The notes under the pieces: model-generated
The model's input: the letters and a program-made list of their open reading frames with translations, nothing else
What the model was told of the DNA's origin: nothing
Database searches by the model: none
Part shown: positions 27,492 to 36,965 of the stretch, piece after piece
Layout of the letters: the number at the start of each line of letters is the position of its first letter
How positions within the stretch are numbered: the stretch's first letter is position 1
NCBI GenBank assembly: GCA_965115835.1
Contig: OZ220471.1
Span: 248,001-312,000 of the forward strand
Direction of reading: 5' to 3'
Length of the DNA: 64,000 bases
From: Foliamicus sp965115835
Lineage (GTDB): Bacteria; Pseudomonadota; Gammaproteobacteria; Steroidobacterales; Foliamicaceae
Program-made: the position numbers and the translations under genes

Positions 27492-29045
27492 GAGCCTGCG
27501 CCGTAGGAACGCAATGCGCGATAATATCCATGTAGGGAAGTGGAGGTTTTGAGATGCCGACGACGTTTCGCCCGTATTGCCCGAATCAGGGTTTGTTGCT
27601 TCCGCCGGATATGAAGGATTGGCTGCCGGAGGGTCACTTGGCGCACCATGTCAGCGACTTGGTGGACGATCTGGACTTGGGTGTGTTTTACGCGCCGTAT
27701 GAAGGCGACGGTCGCCGCAAGTCGCCGTATGAACCGCGGATGATGCTGAAGGTGCTGATCTACGGGTATGCGACGGGCGTGTTTTCCTCGCGCGGTTTGG
27801 CGCGCAAGCTGGAGGAAGATGTGGCGTTTCGGGTATTGGCGGCGGGGAACTTTCCGAAGCACCGGACGATCTGCGAGTTTCGTCGTCGTCATTTGTCGGA
27901 CTTCAAGAGGCTGTTTGTGGAGGTGGTTCGTCTGGCGTACGAGTTGGGTGTGGCGCACTTTGGCAAGTTGTCGATAGACGGGACCAAGGTTTGTGCGAAC
28001 GCATCCAAGCGCAAGGCGATGAGTTACGGTCGGATGCGGGAAGAGGAGCGTCGTTTGGAGTCGGAGATCAGCTTGTTGCTGGATCGTGCGCGAGCGGTGG
28101 ACGAGTCGGAGGACGAGCGCTTTGGGAAAGAGTATCGGGGCGACGAGTTGCCGAAGGAGTTGCGTCGTCGGGAAGATCGCTTGACGGCGATTCGTGCGGC
28201 CAAGGCCCGTATTGAGGCGCGTGCGCGTGAGGCGGACGATGCGCGCGGTCGTCGGCCCGGTGAAAAGCGCAATCCGAAGGGTGGGAATTGCTACAAGCGG
28301 GCGTATGGGGAACCCGAGGAGAAGGCGCAGGACAATTTCACGGATCCGGAGAGTCGGATCATGAAGACTTCTGCGCAAGGGTATCAGCAGTGCTACAACG
28401 CGCAGTTGGCGGTGGACGGAGCGAACCAGATGATCGTTTCGGCGCAAGTGTCTTCGAGCGCCAGCGACCAGGGGCAGTTGGTGAAGCCGCTGGATGAGTT
28501 GAAGGCGATCTACGGGAAGCGTCCGGCGACGGTGCTGGCGGACGCGGGGTACTGCAATGAATCAGACCTTGGGAAATTGGAGGCGCTTGGGGTGGACGGC
28601 TATGTGGCGTTGGGCCGGGAGGGCCGTCGCAAGGCGGCGGTGAACGCGCACAAGTATCCGGCGAGAGCGCGCATGGCGGCGAAGCTGGCGACGGAGGCGG
28701 GCCGTGCGCAATACGCCGAGCGCAAGTGGCTTTCGGAGGCGCCGATCGGGTGGATCAAACAGGCGCTGGGGTTTCGAAGGTTCAGTGTGCGCGGCCTTCA
28801 CAAGGTGCGTGGCGAGTGGGACTTGGTGTGTCTGGCGTTGAACATCAAGAGGATGCGTGGGTGTTTGGCAGCCGCATGACCGGTATTCCGCCTGACCCTG
28901 GGGCGAATCGAGAGTCGATTCGGGCCTTCTTGAGCCTCCGGACAGTCATTCTACGGCCCGAAGGCGGACAGCACCCGCGCAAAGATGCAGTTGTTGAGGT
29001 TCCGGACGATTCGCCAAGCTTCACGTCATCTTACGGCGCAGGCTC
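27492..29045 (+). mobile_element. Intact insertion sequence, IS1182-type, with CTAG target duplication
   Basis: A 1554-bp element with inverted ends GAGCCTGCGCCGTA (27492-27505) and TACGGCGCAGGCTC (29032-29045), 14 bp perfect, flanked by the direct repeat CTAG (27488-27491 and 29046-29049). It carries one full-length transposase. The left CTAG overlaps the nrdJb stop. Intact ends, intact gene and an exact target duplication indicate a recent and possibly still active insertion. Confidence 0.92.
27554..28879 (+). CDS. IS1182-family transposase
   Basis: 441-residue DDE transposase of the IS1182 group. Opens with the family's FRPYCPNQGLLLPPDMKDWL-type N-terminus (DUF772 region), with DDE residues likely Asp142 (LSIDGTKVCAN), Asp330 (VLADAGYCNE) and Glu395 (SEAPIGWIKQ). 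A charged coiled segment separates the first two (about 160-230). The ribosome site GTGGAGG lies 11 bp upstream of the ATG inside the element. Codon usage leans to G/T-ending codons (GTTTCG, TTGGTG) unlike its neighbours, in line with recent arrival. Confidence 0.93.
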   Translation: MPTTFRPYCPNQGLLLPPDMKDWLPEGHLAHHVSDLVDDLDLGVFYAPYEGDGRRKSPYEPRMMLKVLIYGYATGVFSSRGLARKLEEDVAFRVLAAGNFPKHRTICEFRRRHLSDFKRLFVEVVRLAYELGVAHFGKLSIDGTKVCANASKRKAMSYGRMREEERRLESEISLLLDRARAVDESEDERFGKEYRGDELPKELRRREDRLTAIRAAKARIEARAREADDARGRRPGEKRNPKGGNCYKRAYGEPEEKAQDNFTDPESRIMKTSAQGYQQCYNAQLAVDGANQMIVSAQVSSSASDQGQLVKPLDELKAIYGKRPATVLADAGYCNESDLGKLEALGVDGYVALGREGRRKAAVNAHKYPARARMAAKLATEAGRAQYAERKWLSEAPIGWIKQALGFRRFSVRGLHKVRGEWDLVCLALNIKRMRGCLAAA

Positions 29046-29167
29046 CTAGCCCGGACCGCTCCCCGGAGCGCGGCGGATTCGTCCGCACAACGGAACGGGC
29101 CGGCGCATCGGCCCCTGTCGAAGGCGGCGTCTCGCCGGCGGATGGCGGCGGGGCGGGATGGGTAGGC

Positions 29168-30148
29168 TTGCATCCGCTGGCGATCCTGCTGGCCGGCGCG
29201 TTGCTGGCGCTTGCCGCTCCGCTCGCCAGCCCGCAGGACGCCATCCGCCTCAGGGCCGCAGATGTCCAGGAGGCCGGCTACCCCACGGTGCGCGGAATGG
29301 AAGCGATGGCGGAACGCCTCTACCGGGAGACCGCAGGGCGAATCCGGATGAAGATCTACCCGGGCGCGCAGTTGGGCGACGAGCGCGACATGCTCGAGAT
29401 GGCGATTTTCGGCGGCATCGATATCAGCCGCACCAGCATCGCCCCGCTCAATTCCATCGCCCCGGAAACCAGCGTGTATTCCCTGCCTTTCCTGTTCCGT
29501 TCCACGGAGCATATGCGTCGCGTCCTCGATGGCCCCATCGGCGATGAAGTGCTCGCCGCGCTGGAGCCTCACGGCCTCATAGGTCTGGCCTACTACGACG
29601 CCGGCGCGCGCAGCATGTACAACCGGCTGCGCCCCATCCACTCGCCGGCCGACATACGGGGAATGAAGGTGCGGGTGATGAACTCGGAAGTTTTCGTTGA
29701 CATGATTTCGACGCTCGGCGGCAACGCGACGCCCATGGGGTTCGGACAGGTGTACGAATCGCTGGCCCTGGGAACGGTGGAGGCGGCGGAGAACAACTGG
29801 CCTTCCTACGAGTCCTCCCGGCATTTCGAGGTTGCGCCGTACTACAGCGTCATCCAGCATGTCATGGTGCCCGAGGTGCTGCTCATGTCCCGCTACCGGT
29901 GGCGAAAACTGTCGCCCGAAGACCGCGCCCTGCTGCGCCGGGCCGCCAGGGCGTCGGTGCCCGTGATGCGGGAGCTTTGGGATGCGCGGGTGAAGAGCTC
30001 CCGCAACGCCATGGTCGCCGCCGGGGTCGAGGTGGTCGACAACATCGACAAGCAGCCCTTCATGGATGCGATGCGGCCGCTTTACGACCAGTACCTCAAG
30101 GACCCGGCGCTCAAGGATCTGGTGGAGAGCATACGTGCCGCCCCTTGA
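29168..30148 (+). CDS. dctP: TRAP transporter substrate-binding protein (DctP family)
   Basis: 326-residue periplasmic solute receptor. A signal peptide (HPLAILLAGALLALAAP) precedes the DctP fold; ETSVYSLPFLFRSTEHMRRVLDG and NRLRPIHSPADIRGMKVRVM are typical, with the substrate-clamping Arg probably in the latter. TTG at 29168 is the only plausible in-frame start after the insertion sequence, and it places the signal peptide correctly; an ATG at 29158 is in the wrong frame. The insertion sequence ends 119 bp upstream, so the native promoter may have been separated or replaced. Likely cargo is a small carboxylate; the exact ligand cannot be read from sequence. The end overlaps dctQ by 14 bp. 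Confidence 0.88.
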   Translation: MHPLAILLAGALLALAAPLASPQDAIRLRAADVQEAGYPTVRGMEAMAERLYRETAGRIRMKIYPGAQLGDERDMLEMAIFGGIDISRTSIAPLNSIAPETSVYSLPFLFRSTEHMRRVLDGPIGDEVLAALEPHGLIGLAYYDAGARSMYNRLRPIHSPADIRGMKVRVMNSEVFVDMISTLGGNATPMGFGQVYESLALGTVEAAENNWPSYESSRHFEVAPYYSVIQHVMVPEVLLMSRYRWRKLSPEDRALLRRAARASVPVMRELWDARVKSSRNAMVAAGVEVVDNIDKQPFMDAMRPLYDQYLKDPALKDLVESIRAAP

Positions 30149-30641
30149 GCAACGGCTGCGCCGCATGGCGGGGAGGCTCGCCCATGGAGTGCTGACGGCC
30201 GCCGCAGTGGGGCTGGCCGTGATGACGCTGGTCATCGCCTGGCAGGTGTTCGCCCGCTATGTCCTGAACGAAAGCCCGCCCTGGTCCGAAGCGGCGGCGC
30301 TGGTCATCATGGCCTGGTTCGTGCTGCTGGCCGCGGCCGCCGGCGTTTATCAGAAGTTCCACCTGGGTTTTCGCTGGCTTGTGTCCAGGCTTCCCCTGCG
30401 GCCCGCACGCGCAGTATTCATATTCGGGCAGGCGCTGATCATGGTGTTCGGCGTTGCCATGGCGTACAACGGGGCGGTCCTGGTTGACTACACGGCAACG
30501 CACATCATTCCCACGCTCCAGCTGTCCCGCTCGGTGGCCTACTGGCCGTTCGTGCTGTGCGGCGGGCTGATGACGCTGTTTGCGTTCGTCAACGGCGTGA
30601 CGCTGGCGCTCGGCAGGGGGGAGAACGACCCATGGAGCTAG
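30135..30641 (+). CDS. dctQ: TRAP transporter small membrane subunit (DctQ)
   Basis: 168 residues with four hydrophobic helices (about 17-37, 52-72, 90-112, 133-155) and the DctQ hallmark WQVFARYVLNESPPWSEAAAL. It is the small integral membrane protein that joins the receptor to the large permease. GTG at 30135 gives the usual short cytoplasmic N-terminus and overlaps dctP; an internal ATG at 30165 is an alternative. It overlaps dctM by 10 bp, so the three genes form one translationally coupled unit. Confidence 0.92.
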   Translation: MPPLEQRLRRMAGRLAHGVLTAAAVGLAVMTLVIAWQVFARYVLNESPPWSEAAALVIMAWFVLLAAAAGVYQKFHLGFRWLVSRLPLRPARAVFIFGQALIMVFGVAMAYNGAVLVDYTATHIIPTLQLSRSVAYWPFVLCGGLMTLFAFVNGVTLALGRGENDPWS

Positions 30642-31912
30642 TGGTGCTGTTCGGCTGCTTCGCGATCCTGTTGGCGCTGGGCATGCCGGTGGCGTTCTGC
30701 CTCGGCCTCTCGGCGCTGGCCACCCTCCTGTACCTGGATATTCCCCTGGTGGTGGCCTTCCAGCGCATGGCGGCCGGCATCGATGTGTTTGCCTTGCTGG
30801 CCATTCCGTTTTTCATCTACGCCGGCGAGCTCATGAACCAGTCGGGCATCGCGACCAAACTGGTGCGTCTGGCGGAATCGATGCTGGGCAGGGCCAGAGG
30901 CGGGCTGGGGCAGGTGAGCGTGCTTTCCTGCATGATGTTCGGCGCGGTGTCGGGTTCGGCCGTAGCCAGCGTGTCCGCCATGGGCTCGGCATTGACCCCG
31001 ATCATGCGCGAGAAGGGCTACAGCAAGGATTTCGCCGTCAATGTAACCGCCACCGGTTCCGCCACCGGACTGCTCATTCCGCCCTCCCACAACATGATCA
31101 TCTACTCGATCGCGGCGGGCGGCAGCGTGTCCATCGTGTCGTTGTTTCTTGCCGGCGTGCTGCCGGGCATCCTGCTGGGCCTGGCCCTCATGACCGTGAC
31201 CTGGCTGGTGGCCGCAAGGCGCGGTTATCCGGCCGGCGCCTTCCCCGGATGGCGTCCGCTTCTTGCGGCCTTCCTGCAGGCGGCGCCGGGCCTGCTTTCG
31301 GCGCTCATCATTGTGGGCGGGATCCTCTCGGGCGTTTTCACGGCCACGGAATCCTCGGCGATTGCGGTCGTCTATACGGTCCTCGTGGCGGCGCTCGTCT
31401 ATCGCAGCCTGACCTGGTCGAAGTTCATGGCGGCCACCCGCAATGCCGCCCGCACCACGGCCATCGTGATGCTGATCATTGCCGCAGCGTCGGCCTTCGG
31501 CTGGCTGATGGCGGTTGCGGAGGTTCCCCTGCGCATGTCGGAAGCGCTGCTCGCCATCAGCGAGAATCCGCTGGTGCTGCTGCTGCTCATCAACCTGATC
31601 CTGTTGATGCTGGGCACTTTCATGGACATGGCGCCGCTGATCATCATCACCACTCCGATCTTCTTGCCGGTTGCGACCCAGCTCGGCATGGACCCGGTGC
31701 AGTTCGGCGTGGTGATGATCCTGAACCTGGGTATCGGCCTGGTAACGCCGCCGGTGGGCGCGGTCCTTTTCGTGGGCTGCGCGGTGGGCGGCATCGCCAT
31801 CGAGAAGAGCCTGCGCTCCATCTGGCCCTTCTATGGCGCGATGCTGCTCGTGTTGCTGCTGGTAACCGCAATTCCCTCCATCTCGCTTGCTCTGCCCGGC
31901 CTTTTCGACTGA
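30632..31912 (+). CDS. dctM: TRAP transporter large permease (DctM)
   Basis: 426-residue permease of the DctM family with about 12 transmembrane segments, which drives solute uptake by the sodium or proton gradient. Conserved stretches include IPFFIYAGELMNQSGIA, GAVSGSAVASVSAMGS and LIPPSHNMIIYS, and near the end LGIGLVTPPVGAVLFVGCAV. Start at 30632 follows GGGGGAG. Length is typical. Last gene of the dctPQM unit. Confidence 0.96.
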   Translation: MELVVLFGCFAILLALGMPVAFCLGLSALATLLYLDIPLVVAFQRMAAGIDVFALLAIPFFIYAGELMNQSGIATKLVRLAESMLGRARGGLGQVSVLSCMMFGAVSGSAVASVSAMGSALTPIMREKGYSKDFAVNVTATGSATGLLIPPSHNMIIYSIAAGGSVSIVSLFLAGVLPGILLGLALMTVTWLVAARRGYPAGAFPGWRPLLAAFLQAAPGLLSALIIVGGILSGVFTATESSAIAVVYTVLVAALVYRSLTWSKFMAATRNAARTTAIVMLIIAAASAFGWLMAVAEVPLRMSEALLAISENPLVLLLLINLILLMLGTFMDMAPLIIITTPIFLPVATQLGMDPVQFGVVMILNLGIGLVTPPVGAVLFVGCAVGGIAIEKSLRSIWPFYGAMLLVLLLVTAIPSISLALPGLFD

Positions 31913-32125
31913 CCCGGATTGCCCGCCCGGCGGATTGCGGCGTTCCGGGGCGATGAGACGCCGTGTTGCGGCGCGCGCTCGCCAGTACAGGCATGGCCGG
32001 GCCGTTCGCCTGCGGGGCAATGCGGTGCGGAGGAGGTCGTGTCCCGATGGCGTCGATTGGCGCGAACCGGAGGATGTTGCGATAATTGCCGGCGGTTGCC
32101 GCAGGGGCGGCAGCGCCCGCCGTGC

Positions 32126-33565
32126 ATGTCTGTCAGAGGCGCCGATAACGTGATTCCCGATTTCTCCCGAGCGCGAATACTGGTGGCCGGCGATGTCATG
32201 CTCGACGAGTACTGGCACGGCCCGGCCCGGCGCATATCGCCCGAAGCGCCGGCGATGGTGGTCAAGGTGGAACACAGGGAGCAACGTCCCGGCGGCGCCG
32301 CCAACGTGGCCTGCAATCTGGCCGGGCTCGGCGCCGGCGTGGCGCTGGCGGGCATTGTGGGCCGGGATCCGGAAGCCGAAGCGCTGGAGCAGTCGATGCG
32401 CCACAGCGGCGTGACTCAAGAATGGATCCGCTCCCGGGGCCGGCCCACCGTGCGCAAGCTCCGGGTGCTCAGCCGCAACCAGCAGGTCATGCGACTGGAT
32501 CGCGAGACGCCGTTTGCCGCCGAGGATTCCCGGCGGCTGGCGGCCCGTTTCGAGACGCTCCTCGGCGATTGTTCCGCCGTGGTCCTGTCCGACTACGCCA
32601 AGGGGAGCCTGGCGGACGCCACTGCGCTGATCGCCGCGGCGCGCGCCGCAGGCAAACCGGTCCTCGTGGACCCCAAGTCCAGCGATTTCGGCAAGTATCG
32701 CGGCGCCAGCCTGCTGACGCCCAACCGTGCCGAGTTCGAGGCGGCATTGGGCGGCTCGGGGGAATCGAACGGCGAGATGGCCGCCCGCGCACAAAGAGTG
32801 TGCGCATTGCTGGAAATCGGCGGCTTTGTGGTTACGCTGGGCGATCACGGCTTGCTGCTGGCGCCTGCCGATGGCGAGCCGCAGCATATTCCGGCCCGCG
32901 CCCGGGAGGTCTTCGACGTGACCGGCGCCGGCGATACGGTGGCGGCCGTGCTGGCTGCCGGGCTTGCCGTGGGCGCCGACCTGCGCCACATGACCCACCT
33001 GGCCAATGTGGCCGCCGGGGTGGTCGTTCAGCGGGTGGGCGTGGCGACTGTCAGCCTGTCCGACCTGGAGCGGGAGCTGGGCGTCGGGACCGCGGGGCAG
33101 CCAGCCGTCATCGGCGCGGACCGGGCGGTGGAAATTGGCCGGCGCATGCGCGAGGACGGCCGCCGGCTGGTGATGACCAACGGCTGCTTCGACTTGCTCC
33201 ATGCCGGACATACGGCCTGCCTCGCCGAAGCCCGCGCGCTGGGGGATTGCCTGATGGTTGCGGTCAACGATGACGACTCGGTGCGAAGGCTCAAGGGTCC
33301 GCGACGGCCGGTCGTGCCGCTGGCGCAGCGTATGGAAGTGCTCGCCGCGCTGGGCTGCGTGGACTGGGTGGCGCCCTTTGGCGAGGACACGCCGGAGGCG
33401 CTCATCCGCCGGGTCGCGCCCGCAGTGCTGGCCAAGGGCGGCGATTACCGTCCGGACGAGGTGGCTGGCGGCAAGGCGGTCAGGAGCGCGGGCGGAGAGG
33501 TGGTGGTGCTTCCCTATCGCGCGGGTCTGTCCACTTCCGCCCTGCTTGAACGCATGACCGAATAG
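32126..33565 (+). CDS. hldE: Bifunctional heptose kinase/adenylyltransferase
   Basis: 479 residues, the usual length for HldE (477 in E. coli). The N-terminal ribokinase-fold domain (1-320) phosphorylates D-glycero-D-manno-heptose 7-phosphate (RPGGAANVACNLAGLG, VTGAGDTVAAVLAAG). The C-terminal nucleotidyltransferase domain (345-479) adds AMP to heptose 1-phosphate (TNGCFDLLHAGHT with the HxGH motif, then VNDDDSVRRLKG). It supplies ADP-heptose for the lipopolysaccharide core. Only 4 bp separate it from waaA, so the two core genes are co-transcribed. The 213 bp upstream hold no gene. Confidence 0.96.
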   Translation: MSVRGADNVIPDFSRARILVAGDVMLDEYWHGPARRISPEAPAMVVKVEHREQRPGGAANVACNLAGLGAGVALAGIVGRDPEAEALEQSMRHSGVTQEWIRSRGRPTVRKLRVLSRNQQVMRLDRETPFAAEDSRRLAARFETLLGDCSAVVLSDYAKGSLADATALIAAARAAGKPVLVDPKSSDFGKYRGASLLTPNRAEFEAALGGSGESNGEMAARAQRVCALLEIGGFVVTLGDHGLLLAPADGEPQHIPARAREVFDVTGAGDTVAAVLAAGLAVGADLRHMTHLANVAAGVVVQRVGVATVSLSDLERELGVGTAGQPAVIGADRAVEIGRRMREDGRRLVMTNGCFDLLHAGHTACLAEARALGDCLMVAVNDDDSVRRLKGPRRPVVPLAQRMEVLAALGCVDWVAPFGEDTPEALIRRVAPAVLAKGGDYRPDEVAGGKAVRSAGGEVVVLPYRAGLSTSALLERMTE

Positions 33566-33569
33566 CTTC

Positions 33570-34886
33570 ATGCGCCAGCGCGACAAGGCGATCTTGAGCG
33601 CCTACGGCGCGCTGTCCTGGATTGCCGCTCCTGCGCTGTTCGGATTCATGCTGGCGCGCTCGCTGCGCGATCCCGGCTGGCGGCAACGGCGGTCCGAACG
33701 CTGGGGCCTCGGCGCCCCCGACATGCCTCCGGGCGGAGTGTGGCTACACGGCTCTTCGCTCGGCGAGGCCCGGGTGCTCTCGACTGTGGCCGAGGCCCTG
33801 GCTCGCCGTTACGAACACCTGCCGCTGCTCCTGACGGCGTTCACGCCTGCCGGTTCGGCGGCGATTTGTCGCCGCCTGCCTGCATCGCAGTCGCACTGCC
33901 TGCTGCCCCTGGACCTGGGCGTGGCGAACCGGCGCTTCCTGCGCGCGGTTCGTCCCGCACTGGGCGTGTTTCTGGAAACGGAGATCTGGCCAGGCTTGTA
34001 CGCCGCCTGCGCCGCCGCCGGCGTACCTCTGGTCATGGTCAGCGCCCGGCTCTCGCAGCGCTCATATGCCCGCTATCGCAGGGTGCGTCCGCTGGTGTCG
34101 GCGGCCTTGCAGGCGGTTCGCCTGGTGGCCGCGCAAAGTGAGGAGGACGCCCGCCGCTTCCGCGCGCTCGGTCCGGGCGAACTGGATGTGCGGGTGAGCG
34201 GAAACCTCAAGTTTCATTGCCGGCCGGAAGCGGGCGCGCTGGAGCGCGGCGCCGAACTGCGGCGCGCCATGGGTGCTGGCCGTCCGGTCTGGATTGCCGC
34301 CAGCACCCACGAACCGGAGGAGCGTGTGGCTTTGCTTGCCCACCGGCGTTTGCTGGAAGAGCGCTCCGACGCCCTGCTCATCGTCGCGCCCCGCCATCTC
34401 GAACGGTTCGCCGCGGTGCGAGCCTGCCTGGAGCAGAGCAAGCTGAATTTCTCGGCCCGGTCGCTCGACCGGGCGCCTCTGCCGGAAAGCCAGGTCTTTC
34501 TGCTGGATTCCTTAGGTGAACTGAACGCTTTCTACGCCGCCGCGGACCTGGCTTTTGTCGGCGGCAGCATTGCCCGGACGGGCGGACACAACCTGCTGGA
34601 GCCCGCTGTCTTCGGACTGCCGGTTCTGGCCGGGCCGCACCTGTTCAACAGCCCCGAAACGGCCCGCCTGCTGCGCGATGCGGGCGCCTTGTTCCGGGTG
34701 TGCGATGCGCGGGAAGCGGCCGGACAACTCGTCCGTTTGTTCGGGAGCGAGGAGGCCCGGCGCGGCGCCGGAGAAGCGGCCAGGGCTTGCGTTGCTTCCG
34801 GCCGGGGGGTGCTGGACCGGACCCTGGGCCTTATCGAGCCGTTTCTTCCTGCCCGGACGGGGCGCCCTGCTCCATCCAGCGGCTGA
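33570..34886 (+). CDS. waaA: Kdo transferase
   Basis: 438-residue 3-deoxy-D-manno-octulosonic acid transferase (glycosyltransferase family 30) that attaches Kdo to lipid A at the inner membrane. N-terminal membrane anchor (about 8-25), LHGSSLGEARV, FLETEIWPGLY, and the nucleotide-sugar site FVGGSIARTGGHNLLEPAVFGLPVLAGPH-like region around residues 330-355 are as in E. coli WaaA. It is convergent with tolC, and the two coding regions overlap tail to tail by 56 bp. Confidence 0.95.
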   Translation: MRQRDKAILSAYGALSWIAAPALFGFMLARSLRDPGWRQRRSERWGLGAPDMPPGGVWLHGSSLGEARVLSTVAEALARRYEHLPLLLTAFTPAGSAAICRRLPASQSHCLLPLDLGVANRRFLRAVRPALGVFLETEIWPGLYAACAAAGVPLVMVSARLSQRSYARYRRVRPLVSAALQAVRLVAAQSEEDARRFRALGPGELDVRVSGNLKFHCRPEAGALERGAELRRAMGAGRPVWIAASTHEPEERVALLAHRRLLEERSDALLIVAPRHLERFAAVRACLEQSKLNFSARSLDRAPLPESQVFLLDSLGELNAFYAAADLAFVGGSIARTGGHNLLEPAVFGLPVLAGPHLFNSPETARLLRDAGALFRVCDAREAAGQLVRLFGSEEARRGAGEAARACVASGRGVLDRTLGLIEPFLPARTGRPAPSSG

Positions 34887-36246
34887 CTTCGGCCAGATCC
34901 TGCTCGGTCAGGATGCCCGCGGCGCTCTTGAGGCTGAGCACATTGATGATGAAGTCATAGCGGCTGCGGGCGTAATTGGTTTCGGCCTGCACCAGATTGC
35001 GGCGCGCATCCAGCACATCCACTATGGTGCGGGTGCCGATCTCGTAACCGGCCTCGGTGGCCCGCAACGCGGTCTGGCTGGAGGCCACAGCCTGACGCAG
35101 CGCATTGACGCGCGAAATCTCCGAACTGACGCCCAGGAAGGCGTCACGGGTCTGGCGCACGACTGCACGCTCCACGCCCTCGAGGCGCTCGGTGGAGGCG
35201 CGATGCAGGAACTGCGCTTCGCGGACCCGCGAACTCCGGTTGAATCCGTCGAAAATGGGCACCGAAAGCTGCAGGCGGATGGAGTTGTTGCGGCCGCTGT
35301 CGTTGTAGTCCGACCCCAGGCCGCGGAAGAACCGTTCGCGACTGCCGCGACTGCCGCTGGCGTCCACCACCAGATCCAGCGTGGGCAGGGAATCGGAGCG
35401 GCGCAGCCTGATCTCCGCTTCGGCAACGGACGCCGCCAGACGCGCCGAGGCCAGGCCGGGGTTCTGCTGCAGCGCGGTGTCAACCCACGATTGCTCCACA
35501 TTGGGAGAAGGCAGCGGCAGGGGCATGCCGTCGCCCGGTCGGGTCAGGTTGGCCACCGGCACGGGCGATCCCACGATTTCCCGAAGTTGCTCCTCGGCGG
35601 TGGCCAGCGATCGCTTGGAGGCAATTTCGGCGGCCACTGCCTGATCGTGCGCAGCTTGCGCTTCCTGCACATCGGTAATCGCGATCAGGCCCACCTCGAA
35701 ACGCTTCTGGGCCTGTTCGAGCTGGCGGGCGATGGCGGTGCGGTTGGCGCTTTGCGAAGTGAGTTCGTCCTGCGCGCCCAGCACCGCGAAATAGGCCTGC
35801 GCGGTGCGCAGCATGGACTCCTGCCGTGCTGCCTCGAAATCCGCTTCGCCCTGCGCCAGTACGTCCCGGGAAGCGCCCAGGGCGACGATGGCGGCCCAGT
35901 CGAAGACGGTCTGTCGCAGGGTAAGGCCCCAGCCGGTGGATCGCACATCGGTCGTGCTGTTCTCGATGATCGGCGCGAAATCGCCGTTCGATGTGGGAGC
36001 GTAGAACAGCAGGGTGGAGCGGCTGTCGCTGAGGGAGTAATTGCCCGTAAGGTCGATGGTCGGGAACAGCACGCTGCGGGCCTGCGAACGGAGTTCGCGC
36101 GAGGCCATCAGCTTGGCCTCGGCTTCGCGCAGCAGCGGGTCGCTCATGCGCGCTCGTCCGTACACCTCAAGCAGGTTCTCCGACGATCCTGGCGAGGGCG
36201 CGCCGATCAGCGCCGCCAGCGCGACGAGCAGGATGATCTTCTTCAT
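34831..36246 (-). CDS. tolC: TolC-family outer-membrane channel
   Basis: 471 residues. Signal peptide MKKIILLVALAALIGAPSPG, then the duplicated outer-membrane-efflux domain of the TolC type (NLLEVYGRARMSDPLLREAEA, later GYEIGTRTIVDVLDARRNLVQAETNYARSRYD in the second repeat). It forms the trimeric channel for type I secretion and tripartite efflux. The start at 36246 is chosen for the signal peptide; a GTG/ATG 39 bp upstream would add a non-secretory extension. In this window it is the only piece of machinery that could serve the RTX proteins. The 3' end overlaps waaA. Confidence 0.94.
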   Translation of the reverse strand: MKKIILLVALAALIGAPSPGSSENLLEVYGRARMSDPLLREAEAKLMASRELRSQARSVLFPTIDLTGNYSLSDSRSTLLFYAPTSNGDFAPIIENSTTDVRSTGWGLTLRQTVFDWAAIVALGASRDVLAQGEADFEAARQESMLRTAQAYFAVLGAQDELTSQSANRTAIARQLEQAQKRFEVGLIAITDVQEAQAAHDQAVAAEIASKRSLATAEEQLREIVGSPVPVANLTRPGDGMPLPLPSPNVEQSWVDTALQQNPGLASARLAASVAEAEIRLRRSDSLPTLDLVVDASGSRGSRERFFRGLGSDYNDSGRNNSIRLQLSVPIFDGFNRSSRVREAQFLHRASTERLEGVERAVVRQTRDAFLGVSSEISRVNALRQAVASSQTALRATEAGYEIGTRTIVDVLDARRNLVQAETNYARSRYDFIINVLSLKSAAGILTEQDLAEVSRWMEQGAPSGQEETAR

Positions 36247-36317
36247 GAGGACAGGGACTGGGGGAGGGCCGCCGACAACGAACATGTGGATTCTACCCTT
36301 TTGCCGCTTGAGCCAAA

Positions 36318-36965
36318 TCAGAAGCGGAAGGGGTCGGGTTGCGGAGCATTCGCAAGCGGAGGCGTCACAGTTTCAAACAGCGACTCCTTCGGCAAGGCGG
36401 CGCCGGGCGTGATCAGGCGCGCCTCCATGATCGGTGGTTGGCCGACGATGCACACCAGCCGCCCGCCGGGATTCAGCCAGCTTTCGAATCGTTCGTCGTA
36501 GACAGGCAGCGAACCGGTAAGCACCACGGCGTCACAGGCTGTCTCGGGACGCCAGGCGAAGGCGTCGGCGCGCACAGTCACGGCGTTTTCCACGGCTGCC
36601 AGCCGGCGCGATGCCCCGGCATGCAGCTCGGGCAAAATTTCGAGGCTGGTTACCTCGGCGGCCAGCCGGGCCAGACAGGCGGTGAGCCAGCCGCTGCCGC
36701 TGCCGACTTCGATGACGCGATCCTTCTTCGACAGCCCGAGCGCCTGCAGTATCCGTCCTTCTACCGAGGGGGTCATCATTTCCTGGCCGCCGGGCAGGGG
36801 CAGGGCCAGGTCGGCATAGGCCAGCGCGCGATACGGCTCGGCCACGAAGTCTTCGCGCGCCAGCTCGCGGAACACCGCCAGCACCCTGTCGTCGAGCACG
36901 TTCCAGCAGCGCATCTGGCTGCGCACCATGCGTTCTCTCGTCCCGGACTCCGTTTCCTGCGTCAT
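36318..36965 (-). CDS. Protein-L-isoaspartate O-methyltransferase-like protein
   Basis: 215-residue SAM-dependent methyltransferase of the PIMT family, which repairs isoaspartyl residues or has diverged from that role. Motif I is EVGSGSGWLTACLARL; the lead-in RMVRSQMRCWNVLDDRVL and REDFVAEPYRALAYADLALPLPGGQEMMTP follow PIMT-family order. Two ATGs lie side by side; the second (36965) has better spacing from GGTGGAG. This gene just upstream of tolC is a frequent pairing in proteobacteria. The PIMT active-site loop is shorter than in E. coli Pcm, so I leave the symbol blank. Confidence 0.85.
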   Translation of the reverse strand: MTQETESGTRERMVRSQMRCWNVLDDRVLAVFRELAREDFVAEPYRALAYADLALPLPGGQEMMTPSVEGRILQALGLSKKDRVIEVGSGSGWLTACLARLAAEVTSLEILPELHAGASRRLAAVENAVTVRADAFAWRPETACDAVVLTGSLPVYDERFESWLNPGGRLVCIVGQPPIMEARLITPGAALPKESLFETVTPPLANAPQPDPFRF

